64,000 nt of DNA from Prorocentrum cordatum (GCA_963575745.1 CAUYUJ010016714.1:129001-193000); one strand, 5' to 3'; numbered from the stretch's first letter, positions 41,329-52,095 are shown. Numbers and translations are program-made. Notes: generated by a model not told the origin, from the sequence alone.

Positions 41329-43629
41329 CTGGATGGCGTAGAGGAACGTGAGCTGGCCACTGGCGGCATCCACCGCCGCCGTGGCGTGCCGGTTGCGGAC
41401 CGCGGGCAGCTCCTGCTCCAGGGCGGCCAGCTCGTGGAAGTGGGTGGCGAAGAGCGTAAAGCAGCGCGTCTCCTCCGCCAGGTGTCTCGCGATCGCCCAC
41501 GCGATGCCGAACCCATCGGACGTCGAGGTGCCACGGCCCAGCTCGTCCACGATCACCAGCGAGCGCGGGGTGGCGGTGCTGAGGATGCAGGCCGCCTCGA
41601 GCATCTCGGCCATGAAGGTGGAGATGCCCCGCAGCTGCATGTCGGAAGCGCCCACCCGGCACATGACCGCGTCGAAGAGTGGCAGCACGGCGCGCCGGCA
41701 GGGCACGAAGCATCCCACCTGGTTCAGCAGCGCGATGAGGCCCATCGACCGGATGTAGGTGCTCTTGCCGCCCATGTTCGGCCCCGTGATCAGGTGCAGG
41801 CGAGAAGAGTCCTCGTGCATGGTGAGGCCGTTGGCTACGAAGCTCTTGTCCGAATTGGCGACCACCAGGGCGTGGACCGCGCCTTCCACCTCGAAGGTCT
41901 TGCCGGTGGGGTCGATGGTGGCGCGCACGAAGGTGCATGGGGCCGTGGCCACGACTCGAGCGAACGATGCCAGCACGTCCAAGCTGCCCCAGACCTCAGA
42001 GAGACGGTCCGCCACAGGGGAGTATGTTGCCGCAACGGCCAAGGCCCTGGTCACCAGTTGCGCCGACTGCTTATCGTATGTTGCTATGGCATCGTTCAGT
42101 TCCTTGTTCATGCGCTCGAGCTCCGGCGTGGTGAAAATGCACTCCATCTTCTTGAATGCGAGCACCTTGAACTTCGTCTTGTCCTTGCACGTCTGGACGG
42201 ACTGCTGATTCTTCTTTGTAACGCGAAGTGCGAGACCTTCGGGACATTCCACCAGGGCGACCAGCCTCTCCTTACCTCGCGCAGAAGGAAGCTTCAATTC
42301 GGCTTCGACCTTCTTGCGGACGGCCTCCATCCTGTCCTTTACCTGGTCGCGCGTCGAGGCCAGCTGCCCCAAGGACGGGTCGAACGCCGTGCAGATGCAG
42401 AAATTCCTCTGGTCGGCCTGCTTCAAATCTATCGTCTGCTCCACCAACCGCCGGTAATTGGCGCAATCGGACGCGCAGGCCTGGAGCTTCTGGACGATCG
42501 TGTCCTTCAGCACCTGGCTGTGTACACCACCATAGCTTGCTAACTCAGTCGCCATGGACTCCGTGCCGAGCACGCACCGGTAGAGGAGCACCATGTCCTC
42601 GAGCGAAGCAGTGTTGCGCCGAGTCGCTTTGGAGCCAGTGCAGTGCAGTCGAGCAGCGATCCTGTCCAGGTCTGGCACGTGGCGAAGGTGGCTCTCGACC
42701 TGCCGCAGCAGCCCCTCGTCGCCAGACAGAGCCTCCACCACGTCGTGCCTCATGGACACCTCGTCGGGCACGGTGAGCGGCTGCGTCAGCCATTGACGCA
42801 GCCGGCGCACGCCGACGGGCGAGCGCGTCCGGTTCAGGAAGCCCAGCAGGGAGGTCGTGGAGCGCAGGCTCTCCTCGGGCCGAGGCAGGATGTTCAGCGC
42901 CGAGAAGGCAGCCTTGTCCAGGTACATGAAGCTGCTCAGGGGGTACAGGCCGAGGGAGCACGCCCCAAAGTTCGACGGCTCGGCGAGGAGGCCGAAGTGC
43001 CCCAGGAGTGCCGCCAGGGCGCGCATGCCCTGCTTCCGGCGCTGCTCCTCCAGGTGGCGGCCCAGGCCGCACTCTGCAGTGTCCTGCAGCAGCCTCAGCA
43101 GGTCTTGCTCCAGATCCACCTGTTTCAGGTTGGCAGCCTTCGCCTCCTCGCAGGCAACGCCGCAGGACTGGGCCACGCGGCCAAGCTTCTTTGCATCCTC
43201 TGTCTCCGAGAGCATGAAGCAGCAAGTCTGGGGCTGAACCTGCAGGAGCAAGGCCTCCCCCCTGGAGAGGTGGCTGTCCTCGTGATACTCGCACACCTGG
43301 AGGGCCCTCTTCTCCGGGTCGAACACGGCGAAGCCGAAGAGGCGCTCGCCCCCGGAGACGATGGCGCACAGAGGGCCGGATGCCGTCGCGGCGCTCTCCG
43401 ACGCCATGGTGCGCGCAGCCCCCGTGAGACCCTGCGGCTGCTCGTGGTCTGGACCAGTGGCTCGGGCTGCTTGAGCCACACCAGCTGTGAGCACGCCATC
43501 GAAGTCGAACCGACTCGAATGGTAGGGACCGAAGCGAGCCCCGAGGGGGGCCCTCCGCCCACGAGGACGGCCCAAAGCTCCAGCGCAGGCGGCGCGCCGA
43601 GGCGCCGCCGCCGCTCCAGCCGCAGGCAC
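41329..43629 (-). CDS. MSH2: MSH2-type MutS homologue, large exon
   Basis: Encodes a DNA mismatch-repair ATPase of the MutS family. MSH2 pairs with MSH6 or MSH3 in the nucleus to detect mispairs and small loops. Residues (counted from codon 1 at 43629): connector-like start around 86 (GPLCAIVSGGERLFGFAVF), lever/clamp helices about 180-560, then the ATPase domain with Walker A TGPNMGGKST 615-624, signature STFMAEMLE 670-678, Walker B IVDELGRG with D695/E696, and ATHFHEL 728-734. The exon ends at Gln767, and the in-frame tail after it is intronic. The N-terminal mismatch-binding domain is missing. The first ~74 residues are low complexity, and an ATG in good context (CACCATGG) lies at 43407. 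Upstream exons or a shortened protein are both possible. MSH2 is preferred over MSH6 because of the CFVPC and DQSYG-type motifs; by eye only. Confidence 0.9.
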
Positions 43630-44635
43630 GTTGGGGGGCAGCCTCTTCGACGAGAGGCGCCTGCGAGCCCCAAGCGATCCGAAGGCAATGCGGAAGTGTG
43701 TGTGCTTCTGTATGTGCCGACGAGTTGAAGACGAGCGGCCTTACAACATCACACACCGATTGCCTCACCGTCGTCGGATCGCGACCCGACCGCCGACACA
43801 CAAGCGACCCGCCCGCCACAGACCCGCGAACCGCCCGCGACCAATCCACGACGCGACCTTTACGTGCCTGTTGGGAGTGCAGGGGGTGATCTCAGGTGCC
43901 TTCCATGACCGCGATATGGAATACGGTGAATGCATGTAGTCGGGCCTATACACCAAATGTCGGGTTTGCGTCGGGCGTTTTTATGGCGCGTCTCGCGACG
44001 TTCACCGATTCACGCATGCTTGAAAACGCATAGTTGTTGAATGGGTCGCCACTGGTTGAGTTGACCCGAAGGGTCCTCGTAATCCCTGGTGTGCCAAAGG
44101 GGCCACCGAGACCGCCAAGACGCCCCCAAGAGAACCTCAAAGACCCCCCATAGTCCCCACACCTCAAGGCTCGGCAGGCCCAGAAGAGGCACCCAAAAGA
44201 CCTCCAAGAGGCCCCCAAAGAGGTATCCCGACATCCAGAGGGAGATCTGGATCCTCGAACACCGTCTCCCCAACTACCCAGGCACGGTGACGGGTTTAGC
44301 TGAAGGCTGCTACACCCATATCTATAAGACCACCCTTCGGGTGATAACGACGTTGCGGGGGAGGGAGGGGGTGGGATGCAACTTTCGGCTCACGATTGGC
44401 ATCGGCTCCGATTCGCGATCTAAATCTATCTCATGGCCTCGCTGTCATATCTACTGGTCCCACCATCTACCCATCGTTCCTACCATCAGAACAGAATTCG
44501 GTCTCGCTGTGGATCAGTCTCACTATACAGCGTACAGCGAAATATCCCGCCTACATCGTACGGACCGATCTCACCCTACCTCTCCCAATACATATTTCTA
44601 TATATACACATTTGTATACGAATCGGAAGCACCAT
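43630..44635. other. Upstream of MSH2; no exon recognised
   Basis: I searched by eye for the MutS N-terminal domain on the minus strand and did not find it. 44090-44235 has degenerate AGACCCCCCAAGAG-like repeats. Otherwise nothing recognised. Confidence 0.4.
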
Positions 44636-44835
44636 CTGTGTTCATAGGGACAACCATAAGAGCAACCATGGGACAACCAGGTGATAATCACGGGACAACC
44701 AGGGACGACCACAAGTTCACCATGGGATAACAACGGAACAACCATCGTGACACCCGCGGGAAACAAATTGAGAACCTCAAGATACCCATGCGACAACCAC
44801 GGAACACAACTGGGACAACCTGCGGGAATGCCCCG
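44636..44835 (+). repeat. Degenerate GGGACAACCA minisatellite
   Basis: About a dozen ACCATGGGACAA/ACCACGGGACA units of 12-15 bases. Confidence 0.7.
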
Positions 44836-45139
44836 GACGACGGCCAAGCAAGACAGTCCGCCCTGACCTAGCCCTAGCCAGGCAAAACACTCGCGCAACG
44901 TTGCCTCGCCTCGCCAGCACTCGCGTCACGCACTCTACGAACCGAAACCCAAATCAATGTCCCGGTTAGGGGACTCCGTTTCTCTTCGTCTCTCCCCATC
45001 GACATCTGATCTACGTGCGTATACATGCAGACATGCATGTGCACAAATATGCACATTCCATACACAGCGCTTGAACTCAATTAGGGGGTTCCTACTTCTC
45101 TTCCGAGGAACCGAGCTCTTCTGCGGGCACGGCGGCCCA
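44836..45139. other. No gene recognised
   Basis: Mixed composition; no recognised product. Confidence 0.35.
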
Positions 45140-45245
45140 ACGTATTTTGCAAAACCTAGCTTGCACCACTTGGCTTGCACCACTTGGTTTGCACCACTTA
45201 AATTGCACCACAATGCTTGCACCAAATGATTGCCACACGTCGCTT
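45140..45245 (-). repeat. 15-bp minisatellite, second locus
   Basis: Six units of TTGCACCACTTGGNT, the same motif as 21505-21855. Confidence 0.75.
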
Positions 45246-45312
45246 CCACATCCACAGTTCACTAGCTTTCTGTTTGGGGTCGACGCTGGTGGACATACAT
45301 ACATACATGTGT

Positions 45313-45355
<43 letters not shown>

Positions 45356-45655
45356 CATGCGCATACATAGGTACAGCCGAATGAGGGGGCCGAACGACAT
45401 TGTCCTTGAACAAGTGGCTGAAGTGGAGTTTGCCGGTGCGGATTACTATTGCGCTGTTGTTGCGTTGCTGTTGCGTTGAACTCTCTTTTTAAAAAGGAAT
45501 AATCATTGTTGACCCCCCCTTGCCCAGTGCCCATTTTACTCTTCCATTGCCCCTAAGGGCTCGCACCCTGTTTGCTGTTATGAGGGACAGGCGTCCTCCT
45601 CAAACTGCGCCCCTGTCCCCCGACCTGAGAAAAACAACGTCCCGCTTGAAACCTC
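45246..45655. repeat. Spacer with TA microsatellite
   Basis: (TA)n at 45318-45350 with CATACATACATGTG before it. No gene. Confidence 0.6.
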
Positions 45656-46213
45656 TTCAGAATTCATTTGAACATCGCGCTCTCGTGCGGGACCCCCCGC
45701 GACCCACCCCGCGACCCACCCCGCGGCTCACGCCGAGACCAACCCCGCGACCCCCCCCGCGACCTCCGACCCACGCGCGATCCACCCACATTGTGTTGAC
45801 TAAAACTATACGTCTGCGGCGGGCTCCTTCGGATCCTCGCAAAAGGCCGACAACCCCGCCGCCCCCTCTTTTACGCAACTACGGGATGCTACGTATACGC
45901 ATACATTTATATATGCATCTATATGTACACGCATTTGATCCTTGTTAATACCAAACTAATATGACACAACCACGCGCGATCCTAGTATCCAGCGCGCTTC
46001 AGCCCTGCCAAACAAACATACCCAATGGCAGGAGCCAGGCTTGGCGCGGCCCTGGGATTTGTCGAGAGTGCTCCGCAACGGCCCCCAGAGGCCCAAGTTG
46101 CCACCAGCGTCATCCACCATGGCTCCTACGTCTCCACCCTGAACCCCCCTGAGGGCGTCTCGGGGCGCCCGCCGGTTGCTTTAACGGCATCATGTGCCGC
46201 CCTGGGTACATAC
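45656..46213. other. Spacer with CCCCGCGACC repeats
   Basis: Decamers of CCCCGCGACCCA at 45695-45775. No gene recognised. Confidence 0.45.
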
Positions 46214-46412
46214 GAGGGGAACGAAAAGTGACATAGACATAAAAACTCGGAGGTCCGCGCGGATTTCTCGGATCGGTGCTGGACCCCCCCCTCCCTGGCG
46301 CGCGGAGCGCGCCGGGGGCGGCGCCGGAGGCGCCGCCGGGGGGCCCCAGCGCCGATCCGAGAAATCCGCGCGGACCTCAGAGTTTTTATGTTTATGCCAC
46401 TTTTTGCTCCCC
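46214..46412. mobile_element. TIR element, family G, complete copy with 7-bp target duplication
   Basis: A 199-bp element with arms of about 62 bp: GAGGGGAACGAAAAGTGACA, CATAGACATAAAAACTCGG and AGGTCCGCGCGGATTTCTCG, mirrored at the right. TACATAC is duplicated at 46207-46213 and 46413-46419. The centre holds two further palindromes (GGCGCGCGGAGCGCGCC and GGCGCCGGAGGCGCC). Non-coding; the best preserved member. Confidence 0.9.
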
Positions 46413-46688
46413 TACATACTTTTTTTTTTTCCCACCGCACCCATTGGATGAAGGCTCGAACTCGAAATAAGCCAAATCTAAAAAAACGCTGGTTTGTTCC
46501 CCTACAGACTGGGCGGCGCCCAGCCCGCACCGCGCAGCTTGCGCGCCGCGGCCGCCGGGCCCGCAGTGTGCTGGTGCGCCCTCGGCGTCCCGCCTCGTGC
46601 CTCCAAGGAGCTACGGGTGCACGCCGCAGCCACCAAGTCTCCACGGCTCCGGTGCTCCCTAGAGATCCCGTTTCGCTCGGAGCAAAAC
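46413..46688. other. No gene recognised
   Basis: GC-rich; no recognised product. Confidence 0.35.
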
Positions 46689-46694
46689 ATACAC

Positions 46695-46868
46695 TGGGCG
46701 TGGCTTAATGGGGGGGTCACAAATGGGGGGGTCAGAAAAGGTCCCCTTTCGTGCCCCTTTCGGGCCCCTCCAGAGCCCCAGGGGGCTCGTTTAGGTACCG
46801 TTTGGGTACCTTTTCGGACCACACTCGCCGCCCCCCCATTTATGACCCCCACATTACGCGGCGCCCAA
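46695..46868. mobile_element. TIR element, family I, 6-bp target duplication
   Basis: A 174-bp single copy. TGGGCGTGGCTTAATGGGGG at the left is mirrored by CATTACGCGGCGCCCAA at the right, with the inner words TCACAAATGGGGGGG and AGAAAAGGT also inverted. ATACAC is repeated at 46689-46694 and 46869-46874. Confidence 0.8.
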
Positions 46869-46874
46869 ATACAC

Positions 46875-47313
46875 GAGTCTTCCCTGTGGCCGGCTCGGCT
46901 TCTGCCCCAGGCAACAAAAGATTCCCCGTGGATCCGCGGTGTCCCCGGCAGCGTCTCTGCCAACTGCGGCCGGGAGGTGCGCGGCGCCGCGGGGCGCCGC
47001 ACACGACGCCAGCCAGGGGGCCCTGGCTGGGGTGACCCAGCCGGGGGGGCCCTGCTGCAGCCGACGGGCGCGCAGCCAATCCATAACCCCGTCGGCGGGT
47101 GAGGCGCTCGAGACCTGCAGCTGAGGATGAGGCCGGCCGGCTCAGAAATCCTGCTAAGGGTCTCGGGCTCCAAAACGAATAATCACACGTGTGCGCGCGC
47201 CGGCTGGTTCACGCGACAAATGGGCGCGAGGGGGCCGCAAAGTACCGCGCGCCCTCTGGGGCCCACCCGCTGGTGCTCACTTGCGAGCAACATGCAGATC
47301 TTTGGGGATCGCG
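46875..47313. other. No gene recognised; 3' flank of a retroposed pseudogene
   Basis: GC-rich. GGGGCCCTGGCTGGGGTGA / GGGGGGCCCTGCTG repeats near 47015-47060. The 3' end of the retroposed copy is not marked by poly-A. Confidence 0.4.
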
Positions 47314-47603
47314 TTAGAGGGCCTTGTCGTCTGAGCGCTTCCCGTTGATGGCGACGACGGCGCGCCCTTCCAGCTCAGCGCCTTCCTGGCAGCGACCACT
47401 CGTTGTGCTGATACCTTGATGGCGGACATCTGGTACAGCTTGCCCTGGAATGCCGAAGCCTTGTGGGGAAAGGCATTGAGAAATTTATTTGTCACCAGCA
47501 TGTCCTTTGTGAGTCTCAAGGCGGTCTTCTCCCTGCATCCACGCAGCACCATCGAGCGGCGCGTCTTGCCCTCTGCAATCCTGCGCACGCGCTTCGCCTT
47601 CAT
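47314..47603 (-). pseudogene. Retroposed copy of a dinoflagellate lysine-rich protein gene
   Basis: The minus-strand frame starting ATG at 47603 reads MKAKRVRRIAEGKTRRSMVL, then GCREKTALRLTKDMLVTNK, and VVAARKALSWKG near 47370. This is the layout of a short (about 100 residue), lysine-rich, high-copy family that I know from dinoflagellate transcriptomes (KRVS-IAKG, KEKT--GLTK, RKAL--KG, AINGK-A-GKAL). After SWKG the frame shifts: AVVAINGKRSDDKAL and a TAA at 47314 continue one phase over, pointing to a single-base deletion (or two-base insertion) at about 47370. No intron interrupts it, and a tandem spliced-leader relic lies upstream at 47767-47797, so it is a processed pseudogene. Function of the family unknown to me. 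Confidence 0.7.
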
Positions 47604-47766
47604 GGCACCAAACGGCTTGTTCACATCTTATCCTGTACCCCTCTCGCGTCAGACCTCTTCATGTCCCGGGCTTGGCAGGGCCATGACCGGAACAAAGGCT
47701 GGGCCGGCTGTCTGTCTCATAAAGAGAAGGCAAACGTGCTCACACCCAAAAGCCCGCGAAACAGGA
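47604..47766 (-). other. 5' untranslated part of the retroposed transcript
   Basis: Sequence between the leader relic and the pseudogene start. It contains an out-of-frame ATG (47626) and no stop-free continuation. Listed to connect the two features. Confidence 0.5.
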
Positions 47767-47797
47767 CCAAAATGGCTTGAGCCATAATTGCTACGGA
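47767..47797 (-). other. Relict dinoflagellate spliced leader, full plus truncated tandem copy
   Basis: On the minus strand, CCGTAGCAATTATGGCTCAAG-type sequence (47776-47796, preceded by T at 47797) matches the DinoSL at all but two positions. It is followed immediately by CCATTTTGG (47767-47775), the start of a second leader missing its first six bases. That junction is what arises when a genomic leader relic's internal AG is used for a new round of trans-splicing. It sits 163 bases upstream of the pseudogene ATG. Confidence 0.85.
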
Positions 47798-48255
47798 ACT
47801 GCTTTGAGCACTTCGTTGGACGCCTTGGGATCATCGGGGACAATCGGGAAATATACTCGGGTCCATCCAGGGTCGTGGAGGAGCGTAAACAAATAGATCT
47901 GAGGCGGAGTGGAGCAGACATCGCTGTGGGTCCTTCTGCCTGTCGTATCATTCGCATGCTGTCTTTTCGCTTTCCGGAGCCTTCCTGGTGGCCGTTTGAG
48001 CCGTCTTGGGCCGCCTTGGGCCTTGGGCCCCCCTGGGCCGTCTTGGGGGTATCTCGGGGCTGTCTTGAAGCCGTCTCGGAGCCCGCGGGCCTCTTTTGGG
48101 CTGTTGACCCCCCTTGGGCCGTCTCGGAGCTCTCTTAGGGGTACTCTTGGGGGTTCTTGGGTTCTCTTTGGGTATCTGGGAGCGTCTTCTTGAGCCTCTG
48201 TGAAGGCTCTGGAGACCCAGGAGCGAGTATGCCACAAATCGCACGACGACCAGCG
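47798..48255 (-). repeat. GGGCCGTCTTG-type minisatellite and spacer
   Basis: Degenerate 10-11-mers (TCTTGGGCCGCCTTGGGCC) from about 47995 to 48185. No gene. Confidence 0.6.
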
Positions 48256-48688
48256 GCAAATAATTGGAGCGTGCCTCTTGCGGGCCTTTGTTTATATTCT
48301 TCGGGCCCCTGGGGTCTTGATGGGATCCTCGTTGGGCCTTTTTGTCTCTTCGTGCAATCTGTAGGCTCCCGGCTTTCAGTGGGGGCGCGCCAGAGCAGTC
48401 TGGAGCGGCCAGGGGGGGCCAGGACACCCCAGAAGGGCGGCTAAACTCCGATGGCAAAAAAAGAACGAACGTCTGTGAGGGTGTTCTGGCCCTAGGTGGG
48501 CCCCCGGTACCCCAACACTTCTCCGTCGGCGGCGAGGCAGAAACGGCTACACCAGCACTAGAGCTAAACGGGGGCACCGAGAATTGAATTGGCAAGTGTA
48601 CGCACACATATGTATATATACACATATATGTATATATATACTTTGCGACCAACCTCTGGGTGATAACCGGGGGGGAACCAACGTCTCA
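48256..48688. other. No gene recognised
   Basis: TA/CA-rich patch at 48600-48640. Otherwise unremarkable. Confidence 0.35.
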
Positions 48689-49010
48689 CTCAATCGATCT
48701 CCCTATCGATCCCACTATCCTTCTCACTATCGTTCCCACGGACGATCTCAGTACCGACCTCACTATCGATATCACAATCAATATCACTACCGACCTCACT
48801 GTCGATACCACTATTGACCTCACTATCGACCTCAGTAACGGTCTCACGATAGATCTGTCCATCGATCCCACTATCGATCCCACTACCGATCTCACTATCG
48901 ATCTCACGATCGTTCTCACGATCGATCTCACCATCGATTTCACTACCGACCTCACTGTCGGTCGCAATGTCAATCTCACTGTCGATCTCACGATTGATCT
49001 CACTACGGGA
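48689..49010 (+). repeat. 12-bp TCACTATCGATC minisatellite
   Basis: About 27 degenerate dodecamers (CTCACTATCGAT, CTCACGATCGTT, CACTACCGACCT). The unit length of four codons keeps frames open (repeating Thr-Ile-Asp-Leu). The reverse-complement array is at 17215-17375. Confidence 0.85.
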
Positions 49011-49306
49011 CACCGAAGGTACACCGACGGGACGCCGACGAGACATCGACGGGCCACCACGGGACACCACGGGACACCACAGGACACTACCGGGGCACCA
49101 CGCTGGGACACCCCGCGGCCACCGCCCGCCACGCGGCTGGGGTGTGGCGGTCTTCTGTCCTCGCCGCGCCCCAGCCAGATAGGATTCATCCCTCTCGCCC
49201 GCCCACGCAACGTCGCCTCGCCCGCACGCGCGGCACGAACACGAAACCGGAACCGGTTTCTCCTGGTGGGGGGGGGCTTCCCGTACCACTGCGATATCAT
49301 CCCTTC

Positions 49307-49307
<1 letters not shown>
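49011..49307 (+). other. Spacer with GGACACCACG repeats
   Basis: GGGACACCAC decamers at 49060-49110. No gene. Confidence 0.4.
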
Positions 49308-49349
<42 letters not shown>

Positions 49350-49425
49350 AATGTCAGCGCATACGTATGTGTAACACATCTGTATACATATGGCTATATA
49401 TATATATACATATATATATATATAG
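49308..49425 (+). repeat. CT and TA microsatellites
   Basis: (CT)n at 49308-49348, then TATATATA runs at 49395-49424. Confidence 0.85.
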
Positions 49426-49985
49426 GTTTACACAAGTAAAGGTATATTTACGGACGTGTGTATGCTGTATATGTGTGTGTGCGCGTGCACACACTTTTTG
49501 TACGAGCAAGGCAACAGACAATCAGACGCGAATGGCAAGGGAACCCCAATCTGAGAGCTCATTACTGTGAAAACCCATTACAAGCAGCATCCGCCAAATC
49601 AAAAAACGAATACAACAACTGCAACACAAACGTGGATGCGGAATAAAGGCCCATCAGACAAGAAGCTAAAACCATTGAAAGTGCAGGGCGTTCAGGGAAT
49701 TCGAGAAAGTACAGGGCATTCATTACTAATTCCGGTCAATTGTATTTCCGGTCATGTCCAATTCCGGCCGCGAATTACGCATGAAACGTGCCGACGCGCA
49801 TGTATGCGCCCCCCGCGCCTCGACGACGACATCAAAACACACAACCATGGCCCCGCCAGACCTGCACGCTGCGGCAAACCTTCGGGCTAGAACCGCACCC
49901 CCCCACGTGGGGCCACGGTGCACCTGGGGGGGCCCGCCGGGGCCATAGCTTGCAGCAGGGCCGGGGCCCGCCAGGGCCAGAATTT
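49426..49985. other. No gene recognised
   Basis: AATTCCGGTC words recur at 49730-49770 and again near 50533, suggesting a repeat flanking the CA/CT tracts. No gene. Confidence 0.4.
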
Positions 49986-50082
49986 GCCTTCCTCCTCCTC
50001 CTCCTCCTCCTCCTCCTCCTCCTCCTCCTCCTCCTCCTCCTCCTCCTCCTCCCTCTCGTCCTCCTCCTCCTCCTCTTCCCCC
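49986..50082 (+). repeat. CCT triplet array
   Basis: (CCT)n, with GGGGCCCGCCAGGGCCAGA-like repeats on both sides (49965 and 50085). Confidence 0.9.
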
Positions 50083-50515
50083 GGGGCCCACCAGGGCCAG
50101 AGTTTGCCTTGGCCCGGGGCCGGCCGGGGCCACGGTGCGCCTGGGCCGGGGGGCCCGCCGGGGCAGGGCCGGGGCAGGGCCGGGGCCAGAAGTTGCCTTG
50201 GCCCGGGGCCCGCCGTGGAGACACGCCCGCTCTCTCTCTCTCTCTCGTCCTCTTCCTCTCTCTCTCTCTCTCGTTCTCTCCCTCACGCACGCACACGCAT
50301 CACTACGCACACGCACGCACACGCACGCACACACACAGAGACACACACACAGACACACACGCACACACACAGACGCACACGCACACACGCACACGCACAC
50401 ACGCACACACACACACAAACGTACGCACACACACACACACGCACGCACGCACACATACACACGCGCACACACACACACTCATACAATCACAATCGCACAC
50501 ACACGCACAGGCAAG
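50083..50515 (+). repeat. GGGGCCGG repeats, CT and CA microsatellites
   Basis: GCCGGGGCAGGGCC units to about 50215, (CT)n at 50230-50280, then CA/CGCACA repeats at 50285-50510. No gene. Confidence 0.85.
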
Positions 50516-51039
50516 CGGATTCCTCGTTTCTAATTCCGGTCCTTTCCAACTGCGGCCACGAATGAGAAACGAGAGGTGCCGACTGGGTGGGGTCGGCAGC
50601 GTTGTGCCGGCGAATTGGACATGAGCACTCTGCACGCAACCTTTTGTAACTGGCACAGGGCAAGCTACGCACAGGGGCACGCTACAGAGCAGCTCGATGA
50701 TTCAAGCTGCGTAGAAGCAACACTTCAATATCATCAAGACGCGTGCGAAAAGCCAGCTACCGCCAATTCAAATGCGAGGTAAAGGCAGTTCTAGCATGCT
50801 TGGCTGAAGGTAAGATGACGCGGACAAGATAAACCGACGGCAAAGAGCATGTCGAGTGAAAAGGTGGTCAACCGAGGTCAAGGCAAGCTAGAGGACAGCG
50901 AACAGCACCCTAAATGAGAGCCACAGTCCAGCAAGCTCGATGCAACATAAGAGACATGCGAGAGGCAAGCGAAGCACTGCGGTAGACAAGGGCAATCCGA
51001 AAGCGAGCCGCCGCAGGACCCCAGGAGGACGGAAGAGTC
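50516..51039. other. No gene recognised
   Basis: Moderate GC, short frames only. Confidence 0.35.
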
Positions 51040-51184
51040 GGGGATGGACAGACCCCCCTTCAGTAAAACGTTGTTTAGAGAAAACGACCTGAGGCCCAAA
51101 CCTGGCGGGCGCAAGCCTGGAAAATAACGGCCACGCGCCCTCTCGAGAACCGAAAACGGACAATTCACTAATCGACGTGTCACT
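51040..51184 (+). repeat. Dispersed repeat family K, copy 2
   Basis: Matches 8252-8397 block for block (GGGGATGGACAGACCCCC, AAACCTGGCGGGCGCAAGCC, CTCGAGAACCGAAAACGGAC). About 85 percent by eye. Confidence 0.7.
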
Positions 51185-51373
51185 GTTGGGGTTTCTGTCC
51201 ACCCCCGAACGAGGCGAGGGCACCCTTGTGGTGGTCTAGCACCCTCGTGGAACCCGGCCTCGGGCCAACGCCGCCAGGCACAGCATGGGTCTTGACCTTT
51301 GGACCTCTTCTGCACAGACTGCCTACGAACTGCAACGCGATTGCGCGAGCGCCCAAAGGCCGCCCGACCCATG
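51185..51373. other. Spacer
   Basis: No gene recognised. Confidence 0.35.
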
Positions 51374-51551
51374 CAAAACAGGGCTAGGATCGGGATAAAT
51401 CGCTCGAGAAAGTTCCGGAGCGCTCTCAGAGCGTTCCGGAGCGCTCTGGAGCGGCCGCGGCGCCCAATACATGCTCCAATCCCGCCGCTTCTCAGAGATT
51501 TCGAGTTATCCCGATCCGATTTTGTCCCGATCTTCGCGTCGTTTTAGGGTG
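51374..51551. repeat. Repeat family J, copy 1
   Basis: 177-bp unit starting AAAACAGGGCTAGGATCGGG and ending CCCGATCTTCGCGTCGTTTT. The ends are imperfect inverted repeats (GATCGGGATAA). The interior has a GGAGCGCTCTCAGAGCGTTCC palindrome series. Direct copy at 52096-52273, 722 bases away. Confidence 0.8.
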
Positions 51552-51709
51552 CCCCCCCCCCCAGCGCAGCAGCCGACTTCAACTGGGGGTGCCTGCCTAC
51601 AGGCGTGGCACGGGTAGGTCATCGCATTTTCGGCGGCACTCGCTGACAGCCCACTCCGGACCTGGCCCCGAGGAAGAGCAAAACAGCTAGCGGATGTTCG
51701 ATGTGACTC
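51552..51709. other. Spacer
   Basis: No gene recognised. Confidence 0.35.
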
Positions 51710-51714
51710 GGCAT

Positions 51715-51844
51715 CTTGCCGTCGCTCGGACGTCCCTTTCCCGTGCATGTTTCGGTTTCGTGCGTGCCTTTTTTGCTCGATGGTCCAGGATGGTCCTCAA
51801 GGGTCCTCGCCGAGACAAAAAGACACACGTCCGAGCGATGCCAG
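51715..51844. mobile_element. TIR element, family E copy 4, 5-bp target duplication
   Basis: CTTGCCGTCGCTCGGACGTC to ACGTCCGAGCGATGCCAG, 130 bp, with the family interior (CTCGATGGTCCAGGATGGTC). GGCAT is repeated at 51710-51714 and 51845-51849. Confidence 0.85.
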
Positions 51845-51849
51845 GGCAT

Positions 51850-52095
51850 GGCCTGATGGCGGGTGCGGCGGGGCAGAAACCGTGCTCTGACACTGCCCGC
51901 CTGCCCGCCGCCCTCTCGGCCCCCTGCCCCGCGAAGGTCAGGACGACCCGGTGATAGAGAGAGAGAGGAGCTTTTGCTCGAAAGAGGGAGAGGAGAGAGG
52001 AGAGAGAGGGAGAGGATAGCGAGGGAGAGGAGAGAGAGGGAGGAGAGAGGAGAGAGGATAGAGAGAGGACGACCCGGTGATAGAGAGAGAGAGAG
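51850..52095 (+). repeat. GAGA-rich tract
   Basis: (GA)n/GGAGAGAG repeats at 51956-52098. CGACCCGGTGATAGAGAGAG occurs at both ends of the tract. Confidence 0.75.

Noticed and set aside
43470-43486. CTTGAGCCA...GCT upstream of the MSH2 ATG, resembling the end of a spliced-leader relic
   Set aside because: Only the nine-base TGGCTCAAG core matches; the middle of the leader does not, and the gene contains an intron, so chance is the simpler explanation.
41266-43728. Long plus-strand frames opposite MSH2 (for example 41266-42543 and 42643-43728)
   Set aside because: Antisense shadows of a conserved GC-rich coding exon.
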